DNA from: JBMOLL01 sp049325415
GTDB taxonomy: Bacteria > Bacteroidota > Bacteroidia > Bacteroidales > GCA-2748055
DNA length: 29,642 nucleotides
Assembly: GCA_049325415.1 (NCBI GenBank)
Contig: JBMOLL010000134.1
Span: 1 to 29,642 of the forward strand
Direction of reading: 5' to 3'
The notes under the pieces are model-generated. The model was not told the DNA's origin and searched no databases. It worked only from the letters and a program-made list of their open reading frames with translations. The translations under genes were made by a program, and so were the position numbers. Positions 13,874-22,220 of this stretch are shown piece by piece (positions within the stretch are counted from its first letter, which is position 1; each line of letters starts with the position of its first letter).

Positions 13874-13923
13874 CTCCACGCAACGTATTCCCACCAAAAT
13901 CCATCCTCACAGAAAAACAGAAC

Positions 13924-14844
13924 ATGAGATCTTCCTCCTTCCTGCTCCCCACCCTGTGCCTGCTGCTGCTGTTTTCGGGCTGTGAAGAATACAGGGAGGA
14001 AACCGACGTCCTCAATCCCAATGGCGCCGACCCGGTCTTTGCCGATGATTTCGGCCTGGTGATCAACGATTCCGTGGCCTATAACTCCGCCTCCATCGAT
14101 TTCTACGACTTCTCCTCCCAGCTGATCTATTTAAGGAAGAACTACAGCTATACCTACGCCGGAGAGGGAAGCTTTACGGTTCTGGCCGGTGAAGAGGAGA
14201 TCTACAGCGGACTGATGTACCCCGTCTACGCCTCCTGGCTGCCCTCCGGTGCATTCATCCGGAGCGCTCCTGGTTTTTACAACGACTATATCATCCCGAT
14301 CGGCTTTCTCCGTCTCATCGACAGCGATGAACCTTCAAACGATGATCCCAGATATGACCCCCGGATCATCGAAGCCCTGAAGAAAAACAACCAGTACCGG
14401 GAAGGACTGAGCGGGGAGATTATCGGGGTGGAAAAGAAATGGGGAGGCGGAATGGAACTCACCCTGCAGCTGAGGAATGCCGACCAGGAGGATCTGCTTA
14501 TTCTTGATCCGGAAAAAACGGGGATCAGCCTGTTTCACTATTTCACCAACGGACTGATCCTCAGCGACTCCACCGGAACCACTTACAACCACAGGCTGAA
14601 GGTACAGGAGGCGGAACCCTGGGACTCCTGGGATAAAGACTGGCTGTCTGTGATTCATGGAGGAGAAACCCTTACCTTTAAAATTTCGTACAGCGATTTC
14701 GACCAGGTGCCCCCGGGCAGCTACCAGGCCGACTTTACCTTTCCGGGCCTGGCCTTCCAGATTAAAAGGTACGAGCTGCAGCAAAACAAGGGGAGGATCT
14801 GGCTGGGCCAGGTGACCTTTACCGGAAATCTAATCGTGGAATAA
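13924..14844 (+). CDS. Lipoprotein of unknown function, first of a two-gene operon
   Basis: 306 residues from the ATG at 13924, which directly opens an SPII signal (MRSSSFLLPTLCLLLLFSGC, Cys 20); an in-frame ATG 60 bases upstream would spoil it. The acidic CEEYREE after the cysteine resembles the negatively charged export tags by which Bacteroidota move lipoproteins to the cell surface; this is inference. The mature part is beta-rich with many aromatic residues (YLRKNYSYTYAGEGSFTVLAG, LTLQLRNADQEDLLILDPEK) and no recognised domain. The next gene starts 10 bases after the stop. The 80-bp tandem repeat ends just upstream, so copy number or hairpin choice there could affect expression. Confidence 0.8.
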   Translation: MRSSSFLLPTLCLLLLFSGCEEYREETDVLNPNGADPVFADDFGLVINDSVAYNSASIDFYDFSSQLIYLRKNYSYTYAGEGSFTVLAGEEEIYSGLMYPVYASWLPSGAFIRSAPGFYNDYIIPIGFLRLIDSDEPSNDDPRYDPRIIEALKKNNQYREGLSGEIIGVEKKWGGGMELTLQLRNADQEDLLILDPEKTGISLFHYFTNGLILSDSTGTTYNHRLKVQEAEPWDSWDKDWLSVIHGGETLTFKISYSDFDQVPPGSYQADFTFPGLAFQIKRYELQQNKGRIWLGQVTFTGNLIVE

Positions 14845-14854
14845 GACAAGCTTC

Positions 14855-15580
14855 ATGAAAAATCTAATCTTCATCCCCTTCCTGTTATGGCTGCTCACGG
14901 GTTGCCGGAAGGATGAAACCATGAACCCGAATGAACCGGAACTGTCACCCTTTATCATCGAAAACTATTCCCAGGATGCACGGCAGCTGTACTTCCGTGA
15001 AATCCTCGCAGACAGCACTCACCCGGATCACGATAACCCTGTCATGGATTCCCTGGAGATCGACCGGATACTCAAAATATTCCAGGCAGTTTATAACTCC
15101 CGCTCCCCGGAAAGTAATACCGTTTTTAATGTTTACCGGATCCATGTTTTCTCCTTCTTCAGCTTTTCTTCCATCATGCTGGAAGTGGATCCCGGTCTTC
15201 CTGAGATTCAGAATCTGTCGGAGGGGATCATCCCCACCGGCGAACCCGCCCTTGACCAGCTCCTTGAAACATGGCATTTCGATTCGGTCAGTCCTTCTCC
15301 CTGGTACCCTGATTATCCGTGGCTTACCCTCGTCACCTGTGAAAGGTACAATATGCTCCCTGTAGCGGAAGCATTCAGGACGCTCGGGGTAGTGACATCG
15401 GCAAATATCGTTGGTTATGTCATCGGAGACGGTAACGATATCACATTAACCTTTGACGGAAATGAGGCTCTCATTGTATTCAGTACCGGGGAGGGAGATT
15501 GCCCCTCGGGTTGCACCGAACATACATACCGGGAATTTTCGGTCAGGGATGGGAAAGCACGGTTTATCAGAACATATTGA
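14855..15580 (+). CDS. Lipoprotein, predicted surface-exposed, second gene of operon
   Basis: 241 residues. Signal peptide MKNLIFIPFLLWLLTGC with lipobox Cys at 17, followed by RKDET, which fits the C-x-K-(D/E)2 surface export tag described for Capnocytophaga lipoproteins. The mature region begins with an Asp/Ser-rich helix (DSLEIDRILKIFQAVYNSRS), then strands VFNVYRIHVFSFFSFSSIMLEV. The C-terminus carries GDCPSGCTEHTYREFSV, a Cys-x3-Cys pattern followed by an aromatic strand that I associate with various Bacteroidota extracytoplasmic proteins; the two cysteines probably form a disulfide. Function unknown. Its closeness to the preceding lipoprotein gene suggests the two work together on the cell surface. 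Confidence 0.8.
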   Translation: MKNLIFIPFLLWLLTGCRKDETMNPNEPELSPFIIENYSQDARQLYFREILADSTHPDHDNPVMDSLEIDRILKIFQAVYNSRSPESNTVFNVYRIHVFSFFSFSSIMLEVDPGLPEIQNLSEGIIPTGEPALDQLLETWHFDSVSPSPWYPDYPWLTLVTCERYNMLPVAEAFRTLGVVTSANIVGYVIGDGNDITLTFDGNEALIVFSTGEGDCPSGCTEHTYREFSVRDGKARFIRTY

Positions 15581-15649
15581 TTGAACCGGAAAAAAATATT
15601 CTACCGGGATTGTCAAAAAAAAACAACACTGAAATGTGAACGAGATAAA

Positions 15650-15704
15650 GGTTTTAGTAGCTTGGTGTAGGTAAAATTTTAAGTAAGACACCAATCCTAA
15701 AACC
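15650..15704 (+). promoter_or_regulatory. Strong interrupted hairpin just upstream of the HTH_42 gene
   Basis: GGTTTTAG (15650-15657) pairs with CTAAAACC (15697-15704), and TTGGTGT (15662-15668) with ACACCAA (15688-15694), separated by short internal loops and a 19-base apical loop that itself contains AAAATTTT. The right arm ends 7 bases before the ATG at 15712, so it covers any ribosome-binding region. It may act as an operator for a DNA-binding protein or as a translational hairpin; it is followed by no T-run, so a terminator is unlikely. Confidence 0.5.
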
Positions 15705-15711
15705 TGAGCGA

Positions 15712-16788
15712 ATGGATCACGCGATAGCGTCGCACCGCCTTTTAAGCCAGCAGCTCACCAGGTCCACCTTTGTTTCTCCCGGTGAGCTGGTGCAATACAT
15801 GGGGGCGGTGCAGGCCCAGGATTTTCCTATGTCGCGCTGGGCCCTCGGAGTGCGGCTGCCGGCTTCGACCGATGAACAGATCCGCGGGGCCTTCGACCGC
15901 GGGGAGATCCTGCGCACCCATGTCCTCCGTCCTACCTGGCACCTGGTGTCGCCGAAGGATATCCGCTGGATGCTGGAACTCACGGCGCCGCAGATCCACA
16001 CAGCCATGCGTTCGCGCGACCGGGAGCTGGGACTGACCCCTGCGGTGCTGAAAAAAGCCCTCGACCTGATCGTAAGGATGCTGGAAGGCGGCAAGCACCT
16101 CACCAGGGAGGAACTGTCGGCCGCACTGCAGCTCAGCGGGATAAAGCCCGACAACAACCGGATGGCTCACATCTTTATGTGGGCCGAGACCGAAAGTCTG
16201 GTCTGCAGCGGAAAGATCGTCCAAAACAAAGTCACTTTTGCCCTGCTGGATGAACGGGCCGGATCCGGGCCTGGTTTCAGCCGGGAGGAAGCCTTGGCCG
16301 AACTGGCTCTCAGGTATTTCCGGAGCCATGGTCCGGCCACCCTTTCCGATTTTGCCTGGTGGTCGGGACTCCGCTCCGGGGATGCCCGAAAGGCCCTGGA
16401 GTCTGTCGGTAAGGAGCTCCTGTGCCGGACAGAAGAAGGGCAGGCGTACTGGTTTGCAGAAGATCCCTCACCGAGGCGTGCTCTTCCTGACCGGGTTCAC
16501 CTGCTCCCCGCCTATGACGAATACCTGATCAGCTATAAGGACCGGAGCGCTTCCCTGACCCGTGTGCTTCAGCCCCGGGCCGTTTCCAGCAACGGGGTCT
16601 TCTATCCCGTGATCCTATCAGGCGGTCAGGTTTGCGGACTGTGGAAAAGAACGGTAAAGAAGAACAGCATCATTCCTGAATATGCCTTCTTTGAGGCTCC
16701 CGATACAAGCACCAGGGAAGGAGTCAGAGAAGCTTTCGGGAGGTACGCGCAGTTTGTGGATAAATCGCCTGAAGAACCGGGAAAATAA
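15712..16788 (+). CDS. Winged-helix DNA-binding / AlkZ-like DNA glycosylase family protein (HTH_42)
   Basis: 358 residues, cytoplasmic. The N-terminus RLLSQQLTRSTFVSPGELVQ followed by GAVQAQDFPMSRWALGVR, then LRTHVLRPTWHLVSPKDIRW, and the late LLPAYDEYLISYKDRS, are the hallmarks of the HTH_42 (DUF1006) family. This includes AlkZ glycosylases that unhook interstrand crosslinks, where a Q-x-Q/D pair is catalytic; here Q34-A35-Q36 occupies that place. DNA repair is therefore plausible but many family members are uncharacterised. Length is normal and the frame is intact. A long hairpin sits directly upstream of the start. The gene is GC-rich and has no operon partner: 325 bases follow before the next gene. 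Confidence 0.8.
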   Translation: MDHAIASHRLLSQQLTRSTFVSPGELVQYMGAVQAQDFPMSRWALGVRLPASTDEQIRGAFDRGEILRTHVLRPTWHLVSPKDIRWMLELTAPQIHTAMRSRDRELGLTPAVLKKALDLIVRMLEGGKHLTREELSAALQLSGIKPDNNRMAHIFMWAETESLVCSGKIVQNKVTFALLDERAGSGPGFSREEALAELALRYFRSHGPATLSDFAWWSGLRSGDARKALESVGKELLCRTEEGQAYWFAEDPSPRRALPDRVHLLPAYDEYLISYKDRSASLTRVLQPRAVSSNGVFYPVILSGGQVCGLWKRTVKKNSIIPEYAFFEAPDTSTREGVREAFGRYAQFVDKSPEEPGK

Positions 16789-17113
16789 ACCTGAAGCATC
16801 AGCTACCAGGAATACTGCTTCCTGAAAACTGTCGGCCTGCCGCTGCTGATATCGCTGCAGACGCTGATCGGGAAATAAGATCAGAATAAGCTCTTTGCTA
16901 ACATCCGGTAGTATTGTCATTGGTCCTGCCGTGCCTGATTATTTTCGTATGGTCAGTAAAAAAAATCCGGCCAGGCTATGCCAATCGGATAAATCGTATA
17001 ATTTTGGGGAACCATTCAGAATTTAGGGAAAGAGTTTTGCTGCTGATATGAACATCCGTGCTCTTATCAGTGAGGGTGACTTTAAATCCGAAACAAATTA
17101 AATAACAGTTTAA
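16789..17113. other. Gene-free stretch with a candidate -7 box
   Basis: No gene. TAATTTTG at 16999-17006 matches the Bacteroidota -7 consensus TAnnTTTG, about 108 bases upstream of the transglutaminase-like gene, but no TTTG was seen at the matching -33 distance. A 24-codon open piece near 16815-16880 is too short to assign. Confidence 0.35.
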
Positions 17114-17995
17114 ATGAATAAAACACTATTCGTTGTGGCTATCAGCATGTTCTTGCTGAATGGCTGTACCACTTTTTACAGAGTGCTCAGGGTAAGTCCC
17201 TCTGATAAGACAGGAACCATTACCTTCACAACAGCGCCATCCGATCCTCTTTATGAGTTTTATTATTCAGATACCCTGAACAATGTTTACCTCCGCGAAT
17301 TGAGACAGGGGTATAAGCTGGATGTCCTCACGGCTGTCCATAAAGATGAGCTGGGAAAGATTCTGGCCATTCTGGATTGGGGCAACCGGCAGTGGGAACA
17401 TTCCGGCAGCAATAATCCCTCCAAACCCGATGCCCTGACCATATTAAAGGAAGCCGGGGAAGGAAACAGCTTTCGTTGTGTTGAGTATGGAATTGTGGCT
17501 GCCGCAGCACTGACCAGTGTGGGGATCCCGGCACGGGTACTGGGTTTAAAAACGCGCGATGTGGAGAAAGTCAGGCGCGGAGCCGGTCATGTGGTTGCTG
17601 AGGTGTATGCTTCATCCCTTGAAAAATGGATATTTATCGACCCGCAGTTCAATGTCCTGCCCACGCTGAACGGAATACCTCTGAATGCCGTGGAATTTCA
17701 GAATGCTATTATAAACAACAGGTCACAGCTAGTCCTGGTGAATGCGGCTGGTGAAGTCCCGGCTGAAAATACCGAAGCCTATCTCAGCTGGGTCGCCAAA
17801 TACCTTTTCTATTTCGATGCCTTGTTTGATCAGCGGATTGAGGTTGCACCGGATTATAAAGAAATCGGCGGGATGACCAAAATCACCCTGGTGCCCGTGG
17901 GAGAAAAGGAACCCCGGGTATTTCAGCGTACAAGCAGGATCAATTACTCCTGGTACACCAACTCACTGAATGACTTTTACAGAAAACCTGAATGA
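17114..17995 (+). CDS. Transglutaminase-like lipoprotein
   Basis: 293 residues. Signal peptide MNKTLFVVAISMFLLNGC with lipobox Cys 18; no acidic tag follows, so it is probably held on the periplasmic face. Residues about 105-180 form a transglutaminase/papain-like core with the full triad: C122 in FRCVEYG, H159 in GAGHVVAEVY and D176 in FIDPQFN. Family members cleave or transfer peptide amide bonds; bacterial extracytoplasmic examples are usually proteases or transpeptidase-like enzymes. The substrate cannot be told. The C-terminal 100 residues are an unassigned beta-rich region. It appears to be a single transcription unit, although the secreted protein at 18108 follows on the same strand after 112 bases. 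Confidence 0.85.
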   Translation: MNKTLFVVAISMFLLNGCTTFYRVLRVSPSDKTGTITFTTAPSDPLYEFYYSDTLNNVYLRELRQGYKLDVLTAVHKDELGKILAILDWGNRQWEHSGSNNPSKPDALTILKEAGEGNSFRCVEYGIVAAAALTSVGIPARVLGLKTRDVEKVRRGAGHVVAEVYASSLEKWIFIDPQFNVLPTLNGIPLNAVEFQNAIINNRSQLVLVNAAGEVPAENTEAYLSWVAKYLFYFDALFDQRIEVAPDYKEIGGMTKITLVPVGEKEPRVFQRTSRINYSWYTNSLNDFYRKPE

Positions 17996-18107
17996 GACCT
18001 TCTTTTTTGACCTGAAGAACAAATACACAGATACCATTCACTCATTCATGAATCTTCAAAAATGAAACAATCATAACCAAGCATAATAACAAAAATCCAA
18101 AGCACCT

Positions 18108-20693
18108 ATGAATCTTAAAACCCTACTCTCAGTCCTGTTGTCATTTATGCTTACGGGAGGCCTCTTTGGCCAGCCCTACACGCTTTCAGGAAAGGCCTTC
18201 AGCAGTCCCGACGGAATGACACAACTACCCCTTGAAGGCGTCCGTATTTATTCTGAGGCGCCCTATTCAGGTGAAACTTACACAGATGCTTCCGGAAATT
18301 ATACTTTTGAAAACATTCCGGCCGGCTCGCTGATGACCCTGCGCGCCGAAAAAACAGGCTACACCTTTGCTCCTGATTTCATTGAAAAGCTGGTTAACCA
18401 GAACTGGACATCCGTCAGTTTTACAGGAACGTATACCGGAGTAACAACGACTACGGTACCCGTGACTTTCTATTATAAGCCGGCAAACGGAACTCCGGTC
18501 AATGTATACCTGGCCGGAAGTATGAACGGTTATAATCCCTCTGATGCCTCCTATAAAATGAGCAATGACGGGAGCGGAACCTTTACCCTGACAACCGACC
18601 TTGAACCTAATACGTATGTATACAAATTTGTAGCTGATGGCGGTTGGTTTACCGACCCTTTTAATCCCGTACTCGACGGAAGTGAATATAACAACTCCAT
18701 GATCACCGTCACCGAGCCGATGATCACTTACCTGCTTCCGGCTTTTAATGAAAGCTATACCGACCAGTCTCTTCCGGTCATCAAAGCCATTGTGGCAACG
18801 GCCGGCAGCAATCTTTCACTGAGTAACTATTCATTAAAAATAAATTCGAATGCCATCACCGGCATACCTACATTAACCAGCAACAACAAGGTACTTACTT
18901 ACACTCCTTCGGTGGCCGAACTTCAAAGTGGCAACAATACCTGTGAACTGACGTTCACGGTTTCAGGCAAAACTGCAACGAAATCGATCCAGTTCCAGTA
19001 TACCCCGGGGACCAGCGGCAGCTCCTATTCGGTAAGCGGCAGCGTGACTACTGCAGAGAAACTTCCGCTCAGCGATGTAACCATCAATTATGGAGGACAA
19101 TCCGTCACCACCGATGCCTCCGGGATGTATTCAATCACGGGGATCAAAGATGCCACTATAACCCTCATTCCTTCCAAATCAGGCTATACCTTCAATCCCG
19201 ACCAGCTTAACCTTGTGATGGATCACAATTACACTGATCAGAATTTCACAGCCACTCCCGGCGGCGGAGGGAATCCTTCCACGGTAAATTATTCCATCAG
19301 CGGCACGGTTACTGCCTGTGGAGCAGGTGTTGAAGGGGTTGCCGTTGATAATGGTACGCAGGTTTTTTATACCAACGGGAATGGGCAGTACACAGCTACC
19401 GGAACCCTGGTTTACAATGGTACTTATTATGAACCGGCCATGATTAACCTCACCTTCTCTAAAACCGGCTACATCTTCAATCAGTACGGCTCTAACTACT
19501 ACACTTATCCCTCTGCCACTCTTGTTGCCAGTCCAACCCAGACCGGACAGGATTATGCAGCCATGAAAGCTTCCGATGATCTGACAGGCACAGTGAGCTA
19601 TCCCGACGGAACGCCGGGAACGGATATCACCCTTGAAATTAGAGATGCAAAGACAGAATTGCTGGTGACGACACTTAGCACCGATGCGAACGGAAATTAC
19701 AGCTATCCGGTAATCTACCCGCCATCACACGATCAGCTCTTTTTCTTCACGGTAAAACCAGTTTCCCCTGTTTATAGTTTTGAACCGGCAAGCTTTGAAG
19801 CCCAGAATGACCAGACCTGCGCAAGTCTGAAGGACAGGGATTTTAACGCCTATCTTAATCCTGTACCCATCTGCATGGTTAGCACCTCGGAAAGCGGAAA
19901 AAATATTGTGGTCTGGGAAAAGCCGGATATAGATGTTATTTCCGGATTTAAAGTATACCGTGAGAGCAATCAGGCCGGTGTCTATGACTTTCTTGAACAG
20001 GTACCGTACAGTTCGGTCTGCGTTTATGAAGACCTGGCATCCGATCCGGCTGTTAAAGCCTATCGTTATAAAATTGGAACGGTCACCACCTTCAGCGGGA
20101 TCGAAACAGAACTCAGTGACTTGCATAAAACCATCCATCTGACCATCAATAAAGGTGCCGGCACTTCCTACAACCTCATCTGGTCGCATTATGAAGGACT
20201 TGATATTTCCACTTACAGGCTATACAGCGGAACCAGTGCGGAAGAAATGGCCCTGCTCACTGAAATTGCAGGAAACCTCAATTCCTATACCGACAACCAG
20301 CCGGCTTCTGAAAATATGTATTACCAGATCGAGATGTTACTGGAAGATGCCTGCGAACCCGAAGTGGCCAGGCCGATTTCAAAGAGCACAGGCGAGGGAG
20401 CTACCTATAGTTCAACCAGATCCAATATCGTTAACTCCATGAATGCCACCAACGGTGTTCTGGAAACGGAGAGTATCCCGGAACTGGTATATCCCAATCC
20501 GGCCGGTAAAGTACTATATCTTGGCAGGTACAGCGGTTCCGTTCCCTACCGGATCTATTCCCTGCAGGGAACCCAGTTAGACCAGGGACTGGCGGAAAAT
20601 TCCATTGATATAACCGCGCTTGAAGAAGGCTTATATATTCTGAAAATTGGCACCGGTAACGGATGGCAAACCACAAAATTCATGAAGGAATAA
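18108..20693 (+). CDS. Large secreted multidomain protein with T9SS sorting domain
   Basis: 861 residues. Signal peptide 1-21 (ending GLFGQ). Domains in order: a carboxypeptidase-regulatory-like sandwich (24-106); a CBM48/AMPK-type glycogen-binding-like module at 118-192 with VNVYLAGSMNGYNPSDAS and YVYKFVADGGWFTDPFNP; a linker sandwich (about 205-297); two or three more regulatory-like repeats (305-385, 395-485, 491-580), each ending in a GYTF/GYIF turn; two fibronectin III-like modules (about 586-760) with ENMYYQIEML; and a C-terminal sorting domain 788-861 with YPNP at 795-798 and the closing GLYILKIG...TTKFMKE. The last sends the protein through the type IX secretion system to the surface. 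No hydrolase domain was recognised, so adhesion or polysaccharide binding is the likely role. Confidence 0.85.
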   Translation: MNLKTLLSVLLSFMLTGGLFGQPYTLSGKAFSSPDGMTQLPLEGVRIYSEAPYSGETYTDASGNYTFENIPAGSLMTLRAEKTGYTFAPDFIEKLVNQNWTSVSFTGTYTGVTTTTVPVTFYYKPANGTPVNVYLAGSMNGYNPSDASYKMSNDGSGTFTLTTDLEPNTYVYKFVADGGWFTDPFNPVLDGSEYNNSMITVTEPMITYLLPAFNESYTDQSLPVIKAIVATAGSNLSLSNYSLKINSNAITGIPTLTSNNKVLTYTPSVAELQSGNNTCELTFTVSGKTATKSIQFQYTPGTSGSSYSVSGSVTTAEKLPLSDVTINYGGQSVTTDASGMYSITGIKDATITLIPSKSGYTFNPDQLNLVMDHNYTDQNFTATPGGGGNPSTVNYSISGTVTACGAGVEGVAVDNGTQVFYTNGNGQYTATGTLVYNGTYYEPAMINLTFSKTGYIFNQYGSNYYTYPSATLVASPTQTGQDYAAMKASDDLTGTVSYPDGTPGTDITLEIRDAKTELLVTTLSTDANGNYSYPVIYPPSHDQLFFFTVKPVSPVYSFEPASFEAQNDQTCASLKDRDFNAYLNPVPICMVSTSESGKNIVVWEKPDIDVISGFKVYRESNQAGVYDFLEQVPYSSVCVYEDLASDPAVKAYRYKIGTVTTFSGIETELSDLHKTIHLTINKGAGTSYNLIWSHYEGLDISTYRLYSGTSAEEMALLTEIAGNLNSYTDNQPASENMYYQIEMLLEDACEPEVARPISKSTGEGATYSSTRSNIVNSMNATNGVLETESIPELVYPNPAGKVLYLGRYSGSVPYRIYSLQGTQLDQGLAENSIDITALEEGLYILKIGTGNGWQTTKFMKE

Positions 20694-20711
20694 AAGTCCG
20701 GAAAAAAATTC

Positions 20712-20802
20712 CCGGGGGTCGGATGCCTGATCCTTCCCCCGGCCTGCCGGTTCAGAACCGGGATCGCGGATCAGGGGAAAAGGTCTATCCCCTGTCCGCG
20801 AT
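20712..20802 (+). terminator. Three stacked hairpins in the 3' region of the T9SS cargo gene
   Basis: CCGGGGG (20712-20718) with CCCCCGG (20736-20742); CCGGTTC-A-GAACCGG (20747-20761); and ATCGCGGA-t-CAGGGGA (20763-20778) with TCCCCTG-TCCGCGAT (20788-20802), a 15-bp stem with one bulge. The third has the strength of an intrinsic terminator but is followed by TTCTGTTCC rather than a T-run. Together they should end or protect the upstream message before the serine dehydratase gene. Confidence 0.5.
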
Positions 20803-20860
20803 TTCTGTTCCTGACCGACAAAATGGAATTTTCCCTAACTTCCCGCCCTGAAATACCATT

Positions 20861-22081
20861 ATGGAAACACTGAAAGAACTCTATAAGATCGGATACGGAC
20901 CCTCCAGCAGCCACACCATGGGGCCCCGCAAGGCAGCAAAGTCTTTTCTGGAGGCAAACCCGGATGCAGTAAGGTTTATTGTTACCCTGTACGGCAGCCT
21001 GGCGGCCACAGCGAAGGGTCACCTTACCCATAGCGTGCTGGAACAGGTTTTCAGCAAAAAGGAACTCGAAATCCGGGAACAGCCAAAGGACTTCCTTCCC
21101 CGGCACCCGAACGGAATGAAGTTTGAAGCCTTCGATGGAAGCGGCCGGCTCCTGAACGAATGGACCGCATACAGTGTCGGGGGCGGTTCCGTGATCGATG
21201 ATCATACCGATCTGGAATCCAAATCGGTTTACGATATCACGACCATGGATGGGATCCTCGACTGGTGTTACCGCAAGGGCAAGCCCATGTGGGCTTTCGT
21301 TGAAGCCTACGAAGAAAGCGATATCTGGGATTACCTCAACGAAGTGTGGAAGGTGATGCAGGATTCCATCCTCCGCGGACTCGATGCCGATGACACTCTG
21401 CCCGGCGGTCTGCACCTCCCCCGCAAAGCCGGAGCGCTGATGTCCAAGGCCCGCAATATGAAAGATTATATCCGCCGGCGCTCCATGCTCTATGCCTTCG
21501 CCCTGGCGGTTTCTGAAGAAAATGCCGGGGGCGGCCTCATCGTGACTTCGCCCACCTGCGGCGGAAGCGGAGTACTGCCCGCCGTACTGTACTATTCCAA
21601 AAAATACAACGAGAGTTCCGACAAGAAGATCCTGCGGGCGCTGGCCACGGCCGGACTGGTGGGTAACCTGGTCAAGTTCAACGGATCCATCTCGGGCGCC
21701 GAAGTGGGCTGCCAGGGAGAGGTTGGCACCGCCTGTGCCATGGCTTCGGCAGCGCTCACCCAGCTGAGCGGAGGCAGCATCTTCCAGATCGAATACGCCG
21801 CGGAAATGGGACTCGAGCATCATCTCGGTCTGACCTGCGATCCCGTCCTGGGGCTGGTGCAGATCCCCTGCATCGAACGCAATGCCATGGCCGCTGCCCG
21901 GGCACTCAACCATAAGGACTATGCCATGCTTTCGGACGGACGCCATTTTATCTCCTTCGATCACGTCGTACAGGCCATGAACCAGACCGGACGCGACATG
22001 CCCAGCCTGTACCGGGAAACCTCAACGGGAGGACTGGCCGTGTTCCACGGGATAAAAAACCTTGAAGGAGAAAGGGGTTGA
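20861..22081 (+). CDS. sdaA: L-serine ammonia-lyase (dehydratase), iron-sulfur type
   Basis: 406 residues, cytoplasmic. Converts L-serine to pyruvate and ammonia. The start has the GPSSSHTMGPRKAA motif of the beta domain, and the alpha domain carries SPTCGGSGVLPAV and GSISGAEVGCQGEVG. Cysteines C284, C326 and C337 are spaced 42 and 11 apart, the same spacing as the three ligands of the catalytic [4Fe-4S] cluster in characterised bacterial enzymes. Both domains are fused in one chain. GC-rich with an intact frame; no operon partner is visible. A promoter could not be identified with confidence in the preceding hairpin-rich gap. Confidence 0.95.
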   Translation: METLKELYKIGYGPSSSHTMGPRKAAKSFLEANPDAVRFIVTLYGSLAATAKGHLTHSVLEQVFSKKELEIREQPKDFLPRHPNGMKFEAFDGSGRLLNEWTAYSVGGGSVIDDHTDLESKSVYDITTMDGILDWCYRKGKPMWAFVEAYEESDIWDYLNEVWKVMQDSILRGLDADDTLPGGLHLPRKAGALMSKARNMKDYIRRRSMLYAFALAVSEENAGGGLIVTSPTCGGSGVLPAVLYYSKKYNESSDKKILRALATAGLVGNLVKFNGSISGAEVGCQGEVGTACAMASAALTQLSGGSIFQIEYAAEMGLEHHLGLTCDPVLGLVQIPCIERNAMAAARALNHKDYAMLSDGRHFISFDHVVQAMNQTGRDMPSLYRETSTGGLAVFHGIKNLEGERG

Positions 22082-22220
22082 GCAGCATATAGGGTTCATT
22101 GGCCTTGCTTTTACTTATTCAGGCAGCAAAATCTGATTGTTGATCTTTAGCCCTGACGCTTCACTCTTCATCTTCAATGAAAATGTCTTATCTTGGCTAT
22201 CAGCCAAATGGATCTTGATC

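Noticed and set aside
13615..13985. Plus-strand frames over the 80-bp repeat
   Set aside because: They consist of translated repeat copies (SLRLRLRLR-type peptides) and conflict with the lipoprotein start at 13924.
16803..16878. 24-codon piece resembling a hydrophobic protein fragment
   Set aside because: Too short to assign; similarity to a transporter start could not be supported.
20771..21964. 397-residue minus-strand frame
   Set aside because: It is antisense to the L-serine dehydratase gene, whose motifs and iron-sulfur cysteines are unambiguous.
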